Positions 33,401 through 43,608 of a stretch of DNA of 64,000 bases are shown piece after piece. Location of the stretch: NCBI GenBank assembly GCA_963855995.1, contig OY979716.1:19649040-19713039 (forward strand), written 5' to 3'. This DNA is from Muricea muricata (lineage: Eukaryota > Cnidaria > Anthozoa > Malacalcyonacea > Plexauridae). The notes below the pieces were generated by a model. It worked only from the letters and a program-made list of their open reading frames with translations, made no database searches and was not told the DNA's origin. How positions within the stretch are numbered: position 1 is the first letter of the stretch; every line of letters starts with the position of its first letter. Both the position numbers and the translations under genes were made by a program.

Positions 33401-35061
33401 TGGGAAATCCGTTCTTAGAACACAGTGAAGACCTACTAGTCATTGATACACGGGACATTGTAGACGCTGAAGTGGCAGAAACTGTGAGAAAGATCGAGAC
33501 CCTGGGTGAAGAGCAATACATCGAGTTTGTCACAGAGAGGCTAGAACAGTGTAAAACACCAATCACGGAAACAATTCTAAAGAACAAGCTGCCATTGTTT
33601 AGTAGGCCGCCTGTCAGAGTTCAATCAAAACAGAAAGCGCAGCTGGCAGCACTGAAGAGTGACTGTGGTCTCTTTTCGAGGTTATACATCTCTTGTCAAA
33701 CTCGTGATGAAGACATCGACACATTCTTTGCCCATGAAAACCAGTCAGCTCCACCATCTCTGTCAATTGCAGGAAAGATGCGGAGTGGTGTTAAAGCAGA
33801 TCTACTTCGCTGTCTGGAAGCAGATTTGCCTGAACAAAATGGCGTGCCAGTGGTTGATGCAGCAATTCTTGATGGTGCAGCTGTGGTCCAAATGCTGAAT
33901 CCTGGAACATCAAAAACTTTTCAAGAATATGGTGAGAGAGTGTTTACACCGTACATCGCTGCCCAATTCCAGAAGAGTCACCGCGTCGACCTTGTCTGGG
34001 ATGTATACCTACCTGCAAGCCTGAAGGCCTCCACCTGGCAGAAGAGGGGGAAAGGAACCAGGAAAAGGGTCGCTGCTTCCACTGCAATGCCTAAGAACTG
34101 GAAGGACTTCCTTCGAGTCGATCAGAACAAGACTGAATTGTTCACTTTCTTGTCACAAAAAGTTGTTAATCTTCCGCTAGCAGATGGCAAGGAACTATAT
34201 GCAAGTGATGGAAGTGGAGTCCTCTGTTCTCCTGCTGAGTCTAACTTAGCCCGCCTGGCCCCGTGTTCGCAAGAGGAAGCCGACACTCGTCTACTTCTGC
34301 ATGCGGCAGATGCTGTGCAAAAGGGGTGTACAAAGATTACTATACGAACCGTTGATACTGATGTCGTGGTACTGGCTGTGGCTTCATTAAGCAAGATTGG
34401 CCCTGATGAGCTATGGATTGCTTTTGGCGCCGGATCAAGTTTTCGGTACATACCTATTCACGAAATAGTTTCCACAATGTCTCCCTCAGAATGTCTCACT
34501 CTTCCAGTCTTTCACGCATATACTGGCTGTGATACTGTATCTACATTCGCTGGCAGAGGAAAGAAGACAGCATGGCAAACATTGAAGTCTTTTCCAGACG
34601 TGATTGGCGCTTTCAGTGAACTCCTATGCATGCCAAATGAGATCAGTGAAAAATCTTTGTTACTGCTAGAGCGATATGTGGTGTTGATGTACGACCGAAC
34701 CAGTGAAAGTACTAACGTCAATGATGCCAGGAAACAGCTCTTCACACAGAAGTCTAGAACTTTAGAAAACATCCCTCCAACACAAGCTGCACTCAAGCAA
34801 CATATCAAGCGGACTCGCTTCCAAGCTCACTGTTGGAACCAGGCATTAGTGAAGGATCCAGAGATGCCAGACCCATCTGACTGGGGATGGACAAGGGACA
34901 CAACTGGGTGGCAGCCTCTTTGGACCACTCTTGCCGAAGCATCGAAATCGTGCCATGAATTGATCCACTGCAGCTGTAAGAAAGGGTGCACTGGACGCTG
35001 CAAATGTGTCAAAGCTGCTCTAAAGTGCACAGCACTGTGTGTCTGCTCTGGAGACTGTTAG
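30496..35061 (+). CDS. Putative transposase with DDE core, FEN/XPG-like nuclease and CXC tail
   Basis: 1521 codons from ATG 30496. The frame is open 69 bp further upstream, but that part looks like intron/acceptor. N-terminal zinc-binding modules: CILC with WHKKC (~30590-30800) and CFFC with YHHDC (~30940-31110). Central candidate catalytic residues: D492/D495 (VDNIDHN), D666 (AADQPLY), E890 (DQSHEQ). The same blocks occur in the decayed relative at 1-3317. Residues ~1120-1380 carry the acidic set of FEN1/XPG nucleases: D1126 (LDG), D1169 (VWDVY), E1260, E1261 and D1263 (EEADTR), D1287 and D1289 (VDTDV), D1346 (TGCDT), then a GRGKKTAW turn like a helix-hairpin-helix. Residues 1492-1521 form a CXC/tesmin-like Cys cluster. 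Sole gene of the TIR-bounded element. The transposase role is inference; the nuclease fold is inferred from motif order and spacing. Confidence 0.9.
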   Translation: MPKHHVLIDPARSIPSKRSKPTPSINWNICILCREVKNESLQCSLKSTKQPVGSGYTSLAEDLLRFQTLQHMPMDLDLDQLDDGNGIEATLQAHKAVWHKKCRLKFNKKSYDEQSRRESCTVQQPITTSTLHTRSAHTHPMNTEPTCFFCNEPAGSAVLHNASTYSIDVNVRRIALELEDTALLAKLAAGDMIAIEAKYHHDCLRSLYNRARKAAPKGNDEDDSCLHGIAFSELVAFLEDNNSDEDIAPVFKLVDLTEMYKVRLEQLGVTVEKRIHATRLKNRLLTALPDLRAYSQGRDTLLSFEKNIGPALMMACSHDSDAMHLMRAAKVVRKEIFDSGFVFDGTFKANCQEEAVPPSLLALVNMILDGANIKDQNQLVHTTTTKPALTIAQLMVFNSVKHARNVNASSSARHSRSRETTIPLYLSLKIHAVTRSRGLVDTLFNLGLCVSYDRLLQLTSDIANGVCQRFRMEDVVCPPKLRQGLFTTGAVDNIDHNPSSATAKDSLHGTGISLMQHPLHTDGGTDRGVPVIGPGTSSKSVTPLPSAYTIVPPAAFKTKEFTAPAIQGPARPSNLPAVAAATEDEYLWLRKVKTALEKSTVDGWISWSAYHADMHQAVIPPPAINALLPLFLDNAHSVAMIRHSMDIVKDAVQHLNPGQVPVLAADQPLYALAKEIQWTWPVLYGEDHFLIMFGGLHIEMAMLKLLGDWLEDSGWTNALVQADIASAGTANSFINVSHVTKTRHAHQVTAASLYALIQKAYEEDSTSEYTDAMQPDTPCFEEWCIQRANASVHFDYWFKTLSLELLLLRYIKSLREGNFQLYMDSLTQIMPWMFALDHTHYSRWLSVHIRDMTTLAEKHPDVFAEFKLGNFAVHKTSNKFSAMALDQSHEQNNAMVKGSGGAIGLTGNPGALRRWMVAGPEIARLTTEFEEQAIKQPHDTKCSHHDQQPGVQAAFLKEVKALVTVLDEMGNPFLEHSEDLLVIDTRDIVDAEVAETVRKIETLGEEQYIEFVTERLEQCKTPITETILKNKLPLFSRPPVRVQSKQKAQLAALKSDCGLFSRLYISCQTRDEDIDTFFAHENQSAPPSLSIAGKMRSGVKADLLRCLEADLPEQNGVPVVDAAILDGAAVVQMLNPGTSKTFQEYGERVFTPYIAAQFQKSHRVDLVWDVYLPASLKASTWQKRGKGTRKRVAASTAMPKNWKDFLRVDQNKTELFTFLSQKVVNLPLADGKELYASDGSGVLCSPAESNLARLAPCSQEEADTRLLLHAADAVQKGCTKITIRTVDTDVVVLAVASLSKIGPDELWIAFGAGSSFRYIPIHEIVSTMSPSECLTLPVFHAYTGCDTVSTFAGRGKKTAWQTLKSFPDVIGAFSELLCMPNEISEKSLLLLERYVVLMYDRTSESTNVNDARKQLFTQKSRTLENIPPTQAALKQHIKRTRFQAHCWNQALVKDPEMPDPSDWGWTRDTTGWQPLWTTLAEASKSCHELIHCSCKKGCTGRCKCVKAALKCTALCVCSGDC

Positions 35062-35189
35062 ATTTCGACAATTGTGATGCATCACTTCTTGTTATGTAAA
35101 TAGTTATTTTAAAGTTAGATGACATTAAATAAATATTTAACATAGATTGATTGACCTTGACATAACTGTGTGTTATTCCGTGCAGACTG

Positions 35190-35467
35190 TCTTAAACGTA
35201 TCACCAATTGGATGTGTATTCATAATTTTATCATACAAAGACACCTAATATGTTTTTCTACACTGCTTGGTTCCAAATTTTAGCGTGATTGGTGTGATTA
35301 CGTCATGAGAAATGGCGGCCATCTTGGATTGACCTTACACGGTCCCCAAGGTCAAACCTGACTTCCCTCCACATCTAAAAATAAAGCTTATGGTATGCAC
35401 TAACTATGTTAGTAATTTCCTTCTTTTCTCAAAAAACGCACAATTATTATAGTTACCCGCTGCACTA
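35190..35467 (-). repeat. Right terminal inverted repeat
   Basis: Inverse of 28948-29234, including TGACGTAA-type and GATGGCGGCC-type motifs. The gene stop is at 35061, and an ATTAAATAAA signal lies at 35125-35135 between stop and TIR. Confidence 0.92.
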
Positions 35468-35515
35468 AAACTTCGATCTTCCTGCAGCTGATTTTTCTTA
35501 CATACATGTAAGGTT

Positions 35516-36900
35516 TCATGCATTCCTGCAAAACAGGTGAAAATTTTGTCTCCGCTGGTCGGTAAATTGCGGTCGGTCGCAAAAAAGTCTTTTAAAAATT
35601 GTCAAAATGAGCAAAAAAACAAGCTTTTGGGCTTCTTTTTCTGGAGAATTTAAAGTCCTTTCTACGAAGGTTATGGGGAAATGGAATGGATAAAAGACTT
35701 CTGAATGAAATCAGGCGTTTCTAAAGTATAAATATCTCTAACGGAGTGTGGACGAAATATAATTTTTTTCGAAGATGCAAGTTTTTTCACCCGATCTGAA
35801 CGTTGTATCCCAATAAAATTATTGTATCCAATAAATTATTGGGATTATCACGGTTAGGGTTAGGGTTAGGGTTGGGGATTGGGTCAGGGTTCATTTTATA
35901 TGCATTAAATGACAATTCCAGTAACTATTGGAATTATGAAACGTTGCAACCAGTAATTGTATTGCAATACAACGTTAGGATCGGTTGGTTTTTTTCATCC
36001 TTTGGACAGACGAAATTAAAAGACTAAACACACGGTGGGTTTCACATTTATGTCTCATGTTTTTTTCTACTCGGAAACACCTTTAGAAAGTTTATATATG
36101 ATTTAAATCTTTGAAAATACCGAGTGCAAAAATCGTGATTTTGCTGAAAATTAGAAAAAGCTAAATATTCAACTCAAGATTGTAAAGAATCTAGTCGAGT
36201 GCCTCAAAACGAAACCACGTCTAAATCAATCTTCAAAGCTTTCTTACTGCACTAATCAAAGTATTTTTGATGTAAATATTCGGGTTGATAACAAAAACGG
36301 CACCACTGTCTGACATAGTCTGTATTAGACCCAATAGGTACTTCTGAATATTCCACTAGAAATGACATGTTTTTGCCAATCCTGTTCGTTAAAGCATATC
36401 AGTTTAGAAATTTATCAGCATATAGTTTTGAAATCATGCAAATATATTTCTCTCTCCCTTCACTTTAATACAGGGTGATATATGGAGGTGAAGATCAACA
36501 CAATAAAATCACAAAAAATAAAATATTTCAAAATCTAGTTGCGTGCCTCAAAACGAAATATGGTTAAAACTGTTGTTTGAAACACATACTTTATTATGGG
36601 AGATAATTCAAACCTCAAAAATTGGGTTAGAAGGAATTATTAGACATTTCCATGGGAATCCGAGGCCGTTCGAATGTATAAGGTTACGCAAAAGTTGCAT
36701 TTTTATCTTTTTAACCTCCGAACGTTCTTATACCTTCTTAACCTTCCCAATAATTCAACAAATTACTAAAAGCTGGGTTGGAAGAAAAAACGAGGTCAAA
36801 AACCCACCAAAAACGCTCAAAAATCAAATTGCCAAATTTACTCGTCCCAAGTCTCTTTTCTGTTAACCGCGCGAATTCTAGCGCATGCTCAAACAAAATT
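35516..36900. other. Non-coding stretch with interstitial telomere-like tract
   Basis: No gene recognised; the 107-residue ORF at 36543 has no features. Contains the TTAGGG tract described separately. Confidence 0.5.
35851..35890 (+). repeat. Interstitial TTAGGG-like repeat
   Basis: Three and a half perfect GGTTAGGG-type units followed by degenerate ones (TTGGGGATTGGGTCAGGG). It is framed by CCCAATAA/TTATTGGG inverted sequences at 35810-35847. Confidence 0.8.
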
Positions 36901-37290
36901 CCCACCTGTTTTCCTGCAGTAGTAGATTAGTTGCTACTCAAGGCACAATTAGTCTCTTCAAGTTCCAAAATATCAACGCCTATTATGTCCTCGTTTTGAG
37001 ATTGTTCTAGGACAACTGCGCATGCTCCAAGTGTAGCCCGCAATCTTAGCACGCGGTACAGCGGTTTGAAATTGTCATCGTGCTGAGACTGTTGTGCTGA
37101 AATTGCCGTGCTGAATTTGTTATGCTGAATCAGGCTAATGTCCTTCCTAAATGAATTGTTGCGCTGAGTCAGCTTACAATTTAGGGGATCTTGCTGAAAA
37201 TATCGCGCTGAGTTTGTTGTGCTGAGTGAATTTGTTGTGTTTTGCTTAAAATGTTTGTCCTTTCGAAATAGTAACATCTTGAACATACGA
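36901..37290. repeat. Irregular GCTGAATTTGTTGTGCTGA-type repeat
   Basis: Between 37078 and 37245 the phrase TTGTTGTGCTGA recurs with variation. The minus ORF 36927-37286 follows this repeat and is not supported as a gene. Confidence 0.5.
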
Positions 37291-37782
37291 GAATTGCTAA
37301 CAGATTATGCCCGCTACAGACAGGTCATAGGTACAGGCATACTTTAAATTACTCAAAACAACAAGTTACAAGGTGAAAAATATAGTCAATATATTCTTTC
37401 AAAGTTGGTATTCTTCTATAACTGGAAATCTTAATATATCTAAACAGCAAATATGTTTACATTTTATACATTTACAATATGCCCAAAAATGAACACGCGT
37501 ATAATCTATAATCTTTATGAGTACTGTATGTCTTCTTTACAGTTTTTACAAAAGAAACATGTGTTCTTTTTAATAACTCTTGGTATTCTCTCACAACCAC
37601 GATGAAACCAGTCCAGGCATTTCTCACATTGAACAATAAAAACTTTCTCACTCTATGGTTGTCTGCAATGCTAATATATTTCTATCTCTTCGCTGTTGTA
37701 GTAAAGCTGGTGTTAAGGATTGTATCAAGCTCTACTAAAATCATTTTCTTAAGAAAATATATATATGTTATTTACCAGATGG

Positions 37783-37868
37783 GAGGTCCGTACTGGAAAA
37801 ATATTTTGTCGAGGTCTCACGTTTTTGAGACGGAGACAAAAGATTTTTTAGTACGGACCGACCTAAAC
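37783..37868. repeat. Short foldback (GGTCCGTACT arms)
   Basis: AGGTCCGTACTGGAAAAATA pairs with the inverse TTTTTTAGTACGGACCGACCT across a GTCTC/GAGAC core. Small MITE-like hairpin. Confidence 0.75.
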
Positions 37869-37869
37869 G

Positions 37870-39585
37870 GTAGATAACGTTTTTATTTTTTTCTGCGTGA
37901 TGCATGATTAAACCCTTACGAAAATCCAGTGTTGCGAACATGCTTTGAGATCAGCTAGCTTGTTACTTTACTTCAATATTTATTCAAGCATGGCTGACAA
38001 ACAGCTAAAACGAAGACTATACTTTCTGTGCTACTGATGTTTTTATACTCAATACGGCAGTGAAAAAGGTGAGTTAATACGATTTTTATTTTATCGTTCG
38101 TTTTACGAAACAAACAGGGTTGAAATATGCGTTTTGACACAGAAAGTTTGATTTTCGATAAGCGAAAATCAGATTTAGTTTTTGACAACATTTAATAATA
38201 AAATTTTAAGTCCAGGAATCAACTTTAAACTGCAGATTAGTTGTCAAAGTGTTACTAAACAGTATTATTTTTGGGTTTTTGTATGTTTCACTGTTTATTT
38301 CAATGTGTGCTTTTTACTTTTGGATGAGCACCGTGTATAATATGTACGCCGGCTTTTACATGTACGGCTTTGCAGCAGCTGGGAAATTTGCCACCGCTGT
38401 GCAAAAATATTGTTGGCGGTTGAACACAAAATGTAATTAGCATATTATTTGCGAAATACAGATTGGTTTCAGAGGTGCTCGGAATTTAGTTTCTTTGACG
38501 AGCCAGTTATAATTTTGTTCACAATTTTTCACTGATTTCAGTAAAGGACTGATATAACTGTCAGTTAATCATATTTTAAAGTGATGACATCGTCTGTTGA
38601 AGCAAATTTCCAAACTTTGACATGTGAGTGGGTTGCCAAGAATTAAGCGCGATGTTGAATTTACGTTTGACTTAATACTGAAAAATTTAGCTTTTGCTCC
38701 AAAAAGATATTTGTTTCCTGTTACTTCCAATATGTTTATGTTCCTTTCGGAATCAATTTTTTTGTTTTATAAATTCCGCTCATGGCCAATAGTTTGTTGT
38801 GAAACTCGCTACCGGAAAAGTACTTTAAATTACGGTTGCTGTTGAAATGGTCGTGAAAGTGATAAAACATCCACAATCACGTGGGCCGTCAGTGCAATGA
38901 TGTCTTTAATACTGTATAAATGTTTTCGTACAAATGGTAAAAATATTTTTCAATTGACTAATGCGTTTGGTCGATCGATTTCAGTGACATATTTGTATTG
39001 TTGTTCGAGTACGAGCGTTGACTAGTTTGAGTCGAATTTTAAAAAATCAGCCTTTTGCTCCAACATGATTTTAGCTGGAACTTGGCCTTCATGTTTATAT
39101 CTACTCACCTGATTTGTTAGCGTGCTCTTAAAAATTACGCTAATAGGTTCTTTAGTCCACTGAAAATGCTTGTGATCCATGTTTGTTATATGATTTTTAA
39201 ATATCACGCGTAAATCACGCAATTTCCACGCGTTCACGCAGGCTTATCTGGCGCATGCTCAGACAAATTTCCCAGCTGCTCGGCTTTGCTCGACTTTGTT
39301 TGTAAAATTTTGTTATAAATTCTACCGTTTTTTTCGTTGTTTCAAGTAAACTTTAATCTTCAAAAGACATCTGCTGAAGTCAGTTCAGTCTATTTCCTAT
39401 CTTTAATTTTGTTAGATTGTTTTTTGGCTTTTAGACACTTTTATTCAAGTTCAACAATCAGCTCCACTCCTTGGTCTGTTTTAAAAAAATAACTCTTTTG
39501 GCCCGCGGGCCAAGACATCGTAAAAAGCCGCCCGCTCGTGCAGCCAATCAAATTGCAGGAAATCACAAGATAACTCTAGTCGTGC
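37870..39585. other. Non-coding stretch
   Basis: No supported coding region. GCAGCTGGGAAATTTG (38377-38392) recurs inverted at 39265-39280, possible ends of a ~0.9-kb non-autonomous element. Small ORFs at 38249 and 38624 have no features beyond hydrophobic runs. Confidence 0.4.
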
Positions 39586-39589
39586 ACAA

Positions 39590-39955
39590 ATAAAAAAATA
39601 AAACTTTCTTATTTTAAGAAATAATTCCTTAAAACAAGAAAAATTTTCTTAAAATGAGTTGATTGTTTCTTAAAATAAGAAATCAAAGAGTTGTAAGAAA
39701 TTTTTTCTTAAATTTTCTTGAAACAAGAAAACTTTAGACATCGCAAATTTTCATAAAAATGTGTTTTAGTGCACTTTTCACTGGTTATGACGTTATGCCA
39801 CTAGAATTCCTTGTAGTCTTACATGGAACATTACGAAATTAATTAAGAAATCAAGAAAATTTTCTTAAAATAAGAATTTTGTCCTCAGTTTTTCTCAAAA
39901 TAAGAAATAATACACCAACCGCAATTCTTAAAATAAGAAAGTTTTCTCAACGAAA
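39590..39955. repeat. Cluster of TTCTTA/TAAGAA palindromes
   Basis: About ten irregularly spaced inverted pairs such as TTTCTTATTTTAAGAAA, with a ~110-bp unique middle (39735-39845). A second cluster is at 48745-49140. Confidence 0.8.
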
Positions 39956-40266
39956 CGCAACACAGTGGCGTAAAGAACTTATCAATTCAAGTACGTATCA
40001 GCTAAATTGCGCTGCGAATCGTCGTCAAAAATAGTTCCGTGTAACACGCTGCTTTAAAGTGCCACTGCAACGGATTTTTCGACCTCTTTTTTATTAGCTT
40101 AGTTAAAAGTACTCGCCTCCCTCATTTTCTGAAAACGGAATTAAATTTGGCCATTTCAAACCAATTCTATAGCCTTCCAAAGTTACCATTTTTGACACTT
40201 CCTGTGCGAACTTTTTGGCCGCCATGTTTTGAGTGCGTGACGTAGAAACGAGTACCGGTGCTCAAC

Positions 40267-43200
40267 ATGGCGTATAGAACTATTAGCGATAAACTACCTC
40301 GTGGAGGAAGACGCTGTGTTGCTGGCGGTCCAAACTTAGTGAGTTGCGCCAATAGTCAACTCACTGAAGGAATATCTATGCATCTCTGTTTCCTAAAGAA
40401 GAAACAGATCCCCAAAGACGAAGGAAGTGGGTAAATTTTGTCCACAAACATAGACCAAGCTTTCAGGCTACCAAAACATATGTACTAACTTATGTTCGGC
40501 CCATTTTGAAGATTCATGTTTTAATATGAATTTTATGTTAGCAAAATCCCTCAACATAAAAAGATTTTTGAAAGACGATGCTGTGCCTACAACTGATGTG
40601 GCAGGAATCGTACCACCGGTTGAGGAACAGTTAACAGATAGAAATCGAAGGAAGGCTAGTATATTCATGCGGCGCAAGCCCCGCGCCCACGCATAGCAAA
40701 GTCAAATTGATTTTGAAAATTATGCGACTGTTTAATTTTATACTGAAACTATTTGCATGTTTCCATTTCAAAGATAATTCGTCGCAGTAAGAGATTATCT
40801 CCTGTAAAGTTGGCCTCATCTCCAGCAAAAGTTGACAAACAGATTCCAACAAGTCAGGCTATTGTTGACGAGGCTGTTGATAGTATACACGATATATCGT
40901 ACGACAGTGACGCTGAGCTCGATCCTACAGCTACTGCTCATCGTACGTGCACGTCGTGTGATCGGTTGAGAAAAAAAACTAAAGCCCTTCAGAAGACATT
41001 AATTAAGCTGGTATAAAAAGACAAAAGCAACCTTCCAGAAGAAACTGCGACAGCTAGAATATCAAACATCAGATTCAGACGCAAGGGCACCATGTGTTAC
41101 AACGGCAGAATTGGAAGAATACAGCGATGACGACAGCTTGGACACAGATTCTGATGGTACAGCTTCAATGGATTATTCTTCTTTCGAAGAATCAAGCCAT
41201 TCAGAAATCGACGAAGATATTACAAGGAACACTGTGAGGTGAGTATGACGCATGTCTATGCATGGCTATTATATCCAACATAGTGCGAAGTCCAAAAATA
41301 TGTTACTGTATACGATGTTGATAATGTTTTAATACACAGCGTTGTATTTTATACATACATATAAATAACTATAAATTAACTATGGTTTGTTTTCACGACT
41401 GATTGTAAGTATATAATTTCCTCTGACAGTGTTGATGAAGGAACCAGCCCTTACAATGAACCAATGTTCATGGTGACTTACAGCCCTTTTATTGAGCTAT
41501 TTGCAAAGTTCTACTTCAACTGTAAGGCTGAAAATCCAAAGGTTCAGGTGAAAAGAATTGGATCTATGGCTACCGTTGCCCAAATGTGTAAAAATTCCTT
41601 ATGGAGGACTTTGTGTGGTAAAGCCAACCTATGGTTATGGGAAGATATCCATCAAGCTTTGACAAGCTTTGGAATATTGATGTCTGGTATCAATATCAGT
41701 CAAGCAATGTTGATGTTTAGGCACATGAACCTTGCCATGATTAGTGTACGGTCTTACCATGGTCATCAAAGTACCTTCTTATTCCCAGCTATCTTGAAAC
41801 ATTGGGAAGTCTACCAGTCTGGTTTAATTGAGGATGTAAAGAAGAGTAACGAAGAATCCCAGACTTGGTCAGGAGATGGGCGCTTTGATTCAATGGGTCA
41901 CAGTGCTAAGTATGGTGTCTATACCATGTGGAGCAATACCACATCAAAGTTGGTTCATTTTGAATTACTTCAGATATACAAAATAGGAAAATACCCTACA
42001 TTCACAATTCTGTTATTATATTGATAACATATAATATGAAATATTTTGTTATCCTTCAGGGAAATGAGGTTGGTAGTAGCAATGCCATGGAACTGGAAGG
42101 TGCAAAAAGATCATTCAATTTCTTGAAGGGATCTGGTCTTAAGATGGACATCTTTATTAGTGACAGACATAAAGAAATTGCAAAGTGGATAAGGACCAAA
42201 CAGAAAGAAACAAAGCACTTCAATGACATTTGGCACGTTATTTAAAGTATTAATAAGCAACTGAGAAAAGTGAGTAAAGAGAAAGGGTGTGAAATTATTA
42301 ATGACTGGCTGAAAAGTGTGCGTAAATATCTGTATTGGAGTGCTCAAACCACTATTCCTGGCTTTGAGGCTCTCATTGTTGCTAAATGGAAGTCAACTGT
42401 TAGACATTTGGCTGGCAAACATGAAGATCACCCAGATCTTTTATTTACATCATGTGCCCATGGTGAGCTGGAAGAAAGGAAATGGATCCCTATAGGTATG
42501 GTTCTTGCAAGTGATATAAAAATTGATAATCAGATATTTTGATTTGAAGGTTTAAACTCCCTGATCACGATTGTTTTAGTTTGACTTCATAAAACTGGCC
42601 CTGGTGAACATAGTGCTCTATTAATTTGTTGCTCGAAAATAAACATACTTCTTGGTGTCATATAGATATCTTAGTTTGATGTTGCCGACAAACCTCATAA
42701 ATATTAAACAATATTTTTCAAGGAACTGTTGCCTATGACAAGATTTTATCCATTTTGTTAAAACCTACCATCTTAAAGGATATTGCCAAGCTATCACCGA
42801 TGCTCAAACCAGTTGTCTAGAGGGATTTCACTTAACCCTCAACCATTGGCACCCAAAAATGACCCATTTCTCTTGGTTGGGAACATTCTGCTGGTGATCA
42901 CTTTGAATTTGTCTTTTGAAAAAAAAATTAGTAGCTCATCAAGGTGTTAAACACCATATATTTATGTTATTTCTTAATCCACTTTTTTCAGACACATTAT
43001 TGCTATACTTCATTTTAATGAAAATGTGTTAATTGTATCACTTGAAACAACAGTATTTTGCTTAAATTGACCAGTTTATCCTGTTTCAAAACTAAATATT
43101 GTTACATGTCTACTTTATGCCTTATAGTAAGTTTCCATTTGTGTATTTTTTAGAGAATATGTCAACGCTGTGAAGAGTGCTTTATTTACAACATCAGAAG

Positions 43201-43608
43201 ACGATCTATCTGACACTGTAAAGAAATACAAAAAGAAAGCACCTGAACCTTTGTGTAAACAGTTCACAGATAGAAGGTCTAAGCAAGACGCTATCAAACG
43301 ACATAAAGAAAGAAAAGCTCTTGACTGTCATGCACTTTTTCCCAGCTGTGAGTACTGTAGATCATTCAAACTGTACAGTACTAAAAATATTCTGAAATAA
43401 TCGATCTGAGCCAGTTTTGTATGTTATACAAATGTTTCATACAATATTTTTTATAGTAGAGGAACAGACACAACAGCAAAATGAGCTGACAGCACAACAA
43501 GAAGTGGATACAACAGCACAACAGACTCAGCCAACACGTAGATGCACTAAATGCAAAGAACCTATGAAAGGACAACCACGTGGTCGATGCCCTGATTCTG
43601 CGTCATGA
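40267..43608 (+). pseudogene. THAP-domain transposase (Kolobok-like), multi-exon, broken
   Basis: ATG 40267 starts a THAP zinc finger: CVAGGPNLVSC, GISMH, RRKWVNFVHKHRP, CSAHFEDSCF, with two frameshifts (~40380 and ~40490). Later exons: ~40776-41239 (donor GTGAGT; one frameshift), 41432-41974 with SGDGRFDSMGHSAKYGVYT, 42059-42497 with NAMELEGAKRSF, DIFISDRHKEI and HFNDIWHV followed by a stop, 42720-43000 with CLEGFHLTLNHWHPK in a shifted frame, 43154-43350, and 43456-43608 ending in a Cys pair module RRCTKCKEPMKG. Candidate catalytic residues are Asp of GDGR, Asp of SDRH and Glu of LEGFH. TTAA precedes AGTGCCACTGCAACGG at 40054, a possible left end. The superfamily name is tentative; the gene is clearly disrupted. 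Confidence 0.75.

Larger units (their letters stand above)
28948..35467. mobile_element. Intact 6.5-kb DNA transposon (Academ/AcademX-like)
   Basis: Terminal inverted repeats of ~280 bp (28948-29234 and 35190-35467) begin TAGTGTAGCGGATAA and TAGTGCAGCGGGTAA. They are nearly identical apart from a 7-bp indel near the tip. Direct repeats AAA flank both ends (28945-28947, 35468-35470); the host LINE ORF confirms this as a 3-bp duplication. The element contains one long ORF and no frameshift that I can see. A 3-bp duplication, a ~1500-residue protein with an XPG/FEN-like domain and a Cys8-like tail fit what I remember of the XPG-bearing Academ branch. It could be transposition-competent. Confidence 0.9.

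Noticed and set aside
36927-37286. 119-residue minus-strand ORF
   Set aside because: Follows an irregular GCTGA-type repeat; composition bias explains it.
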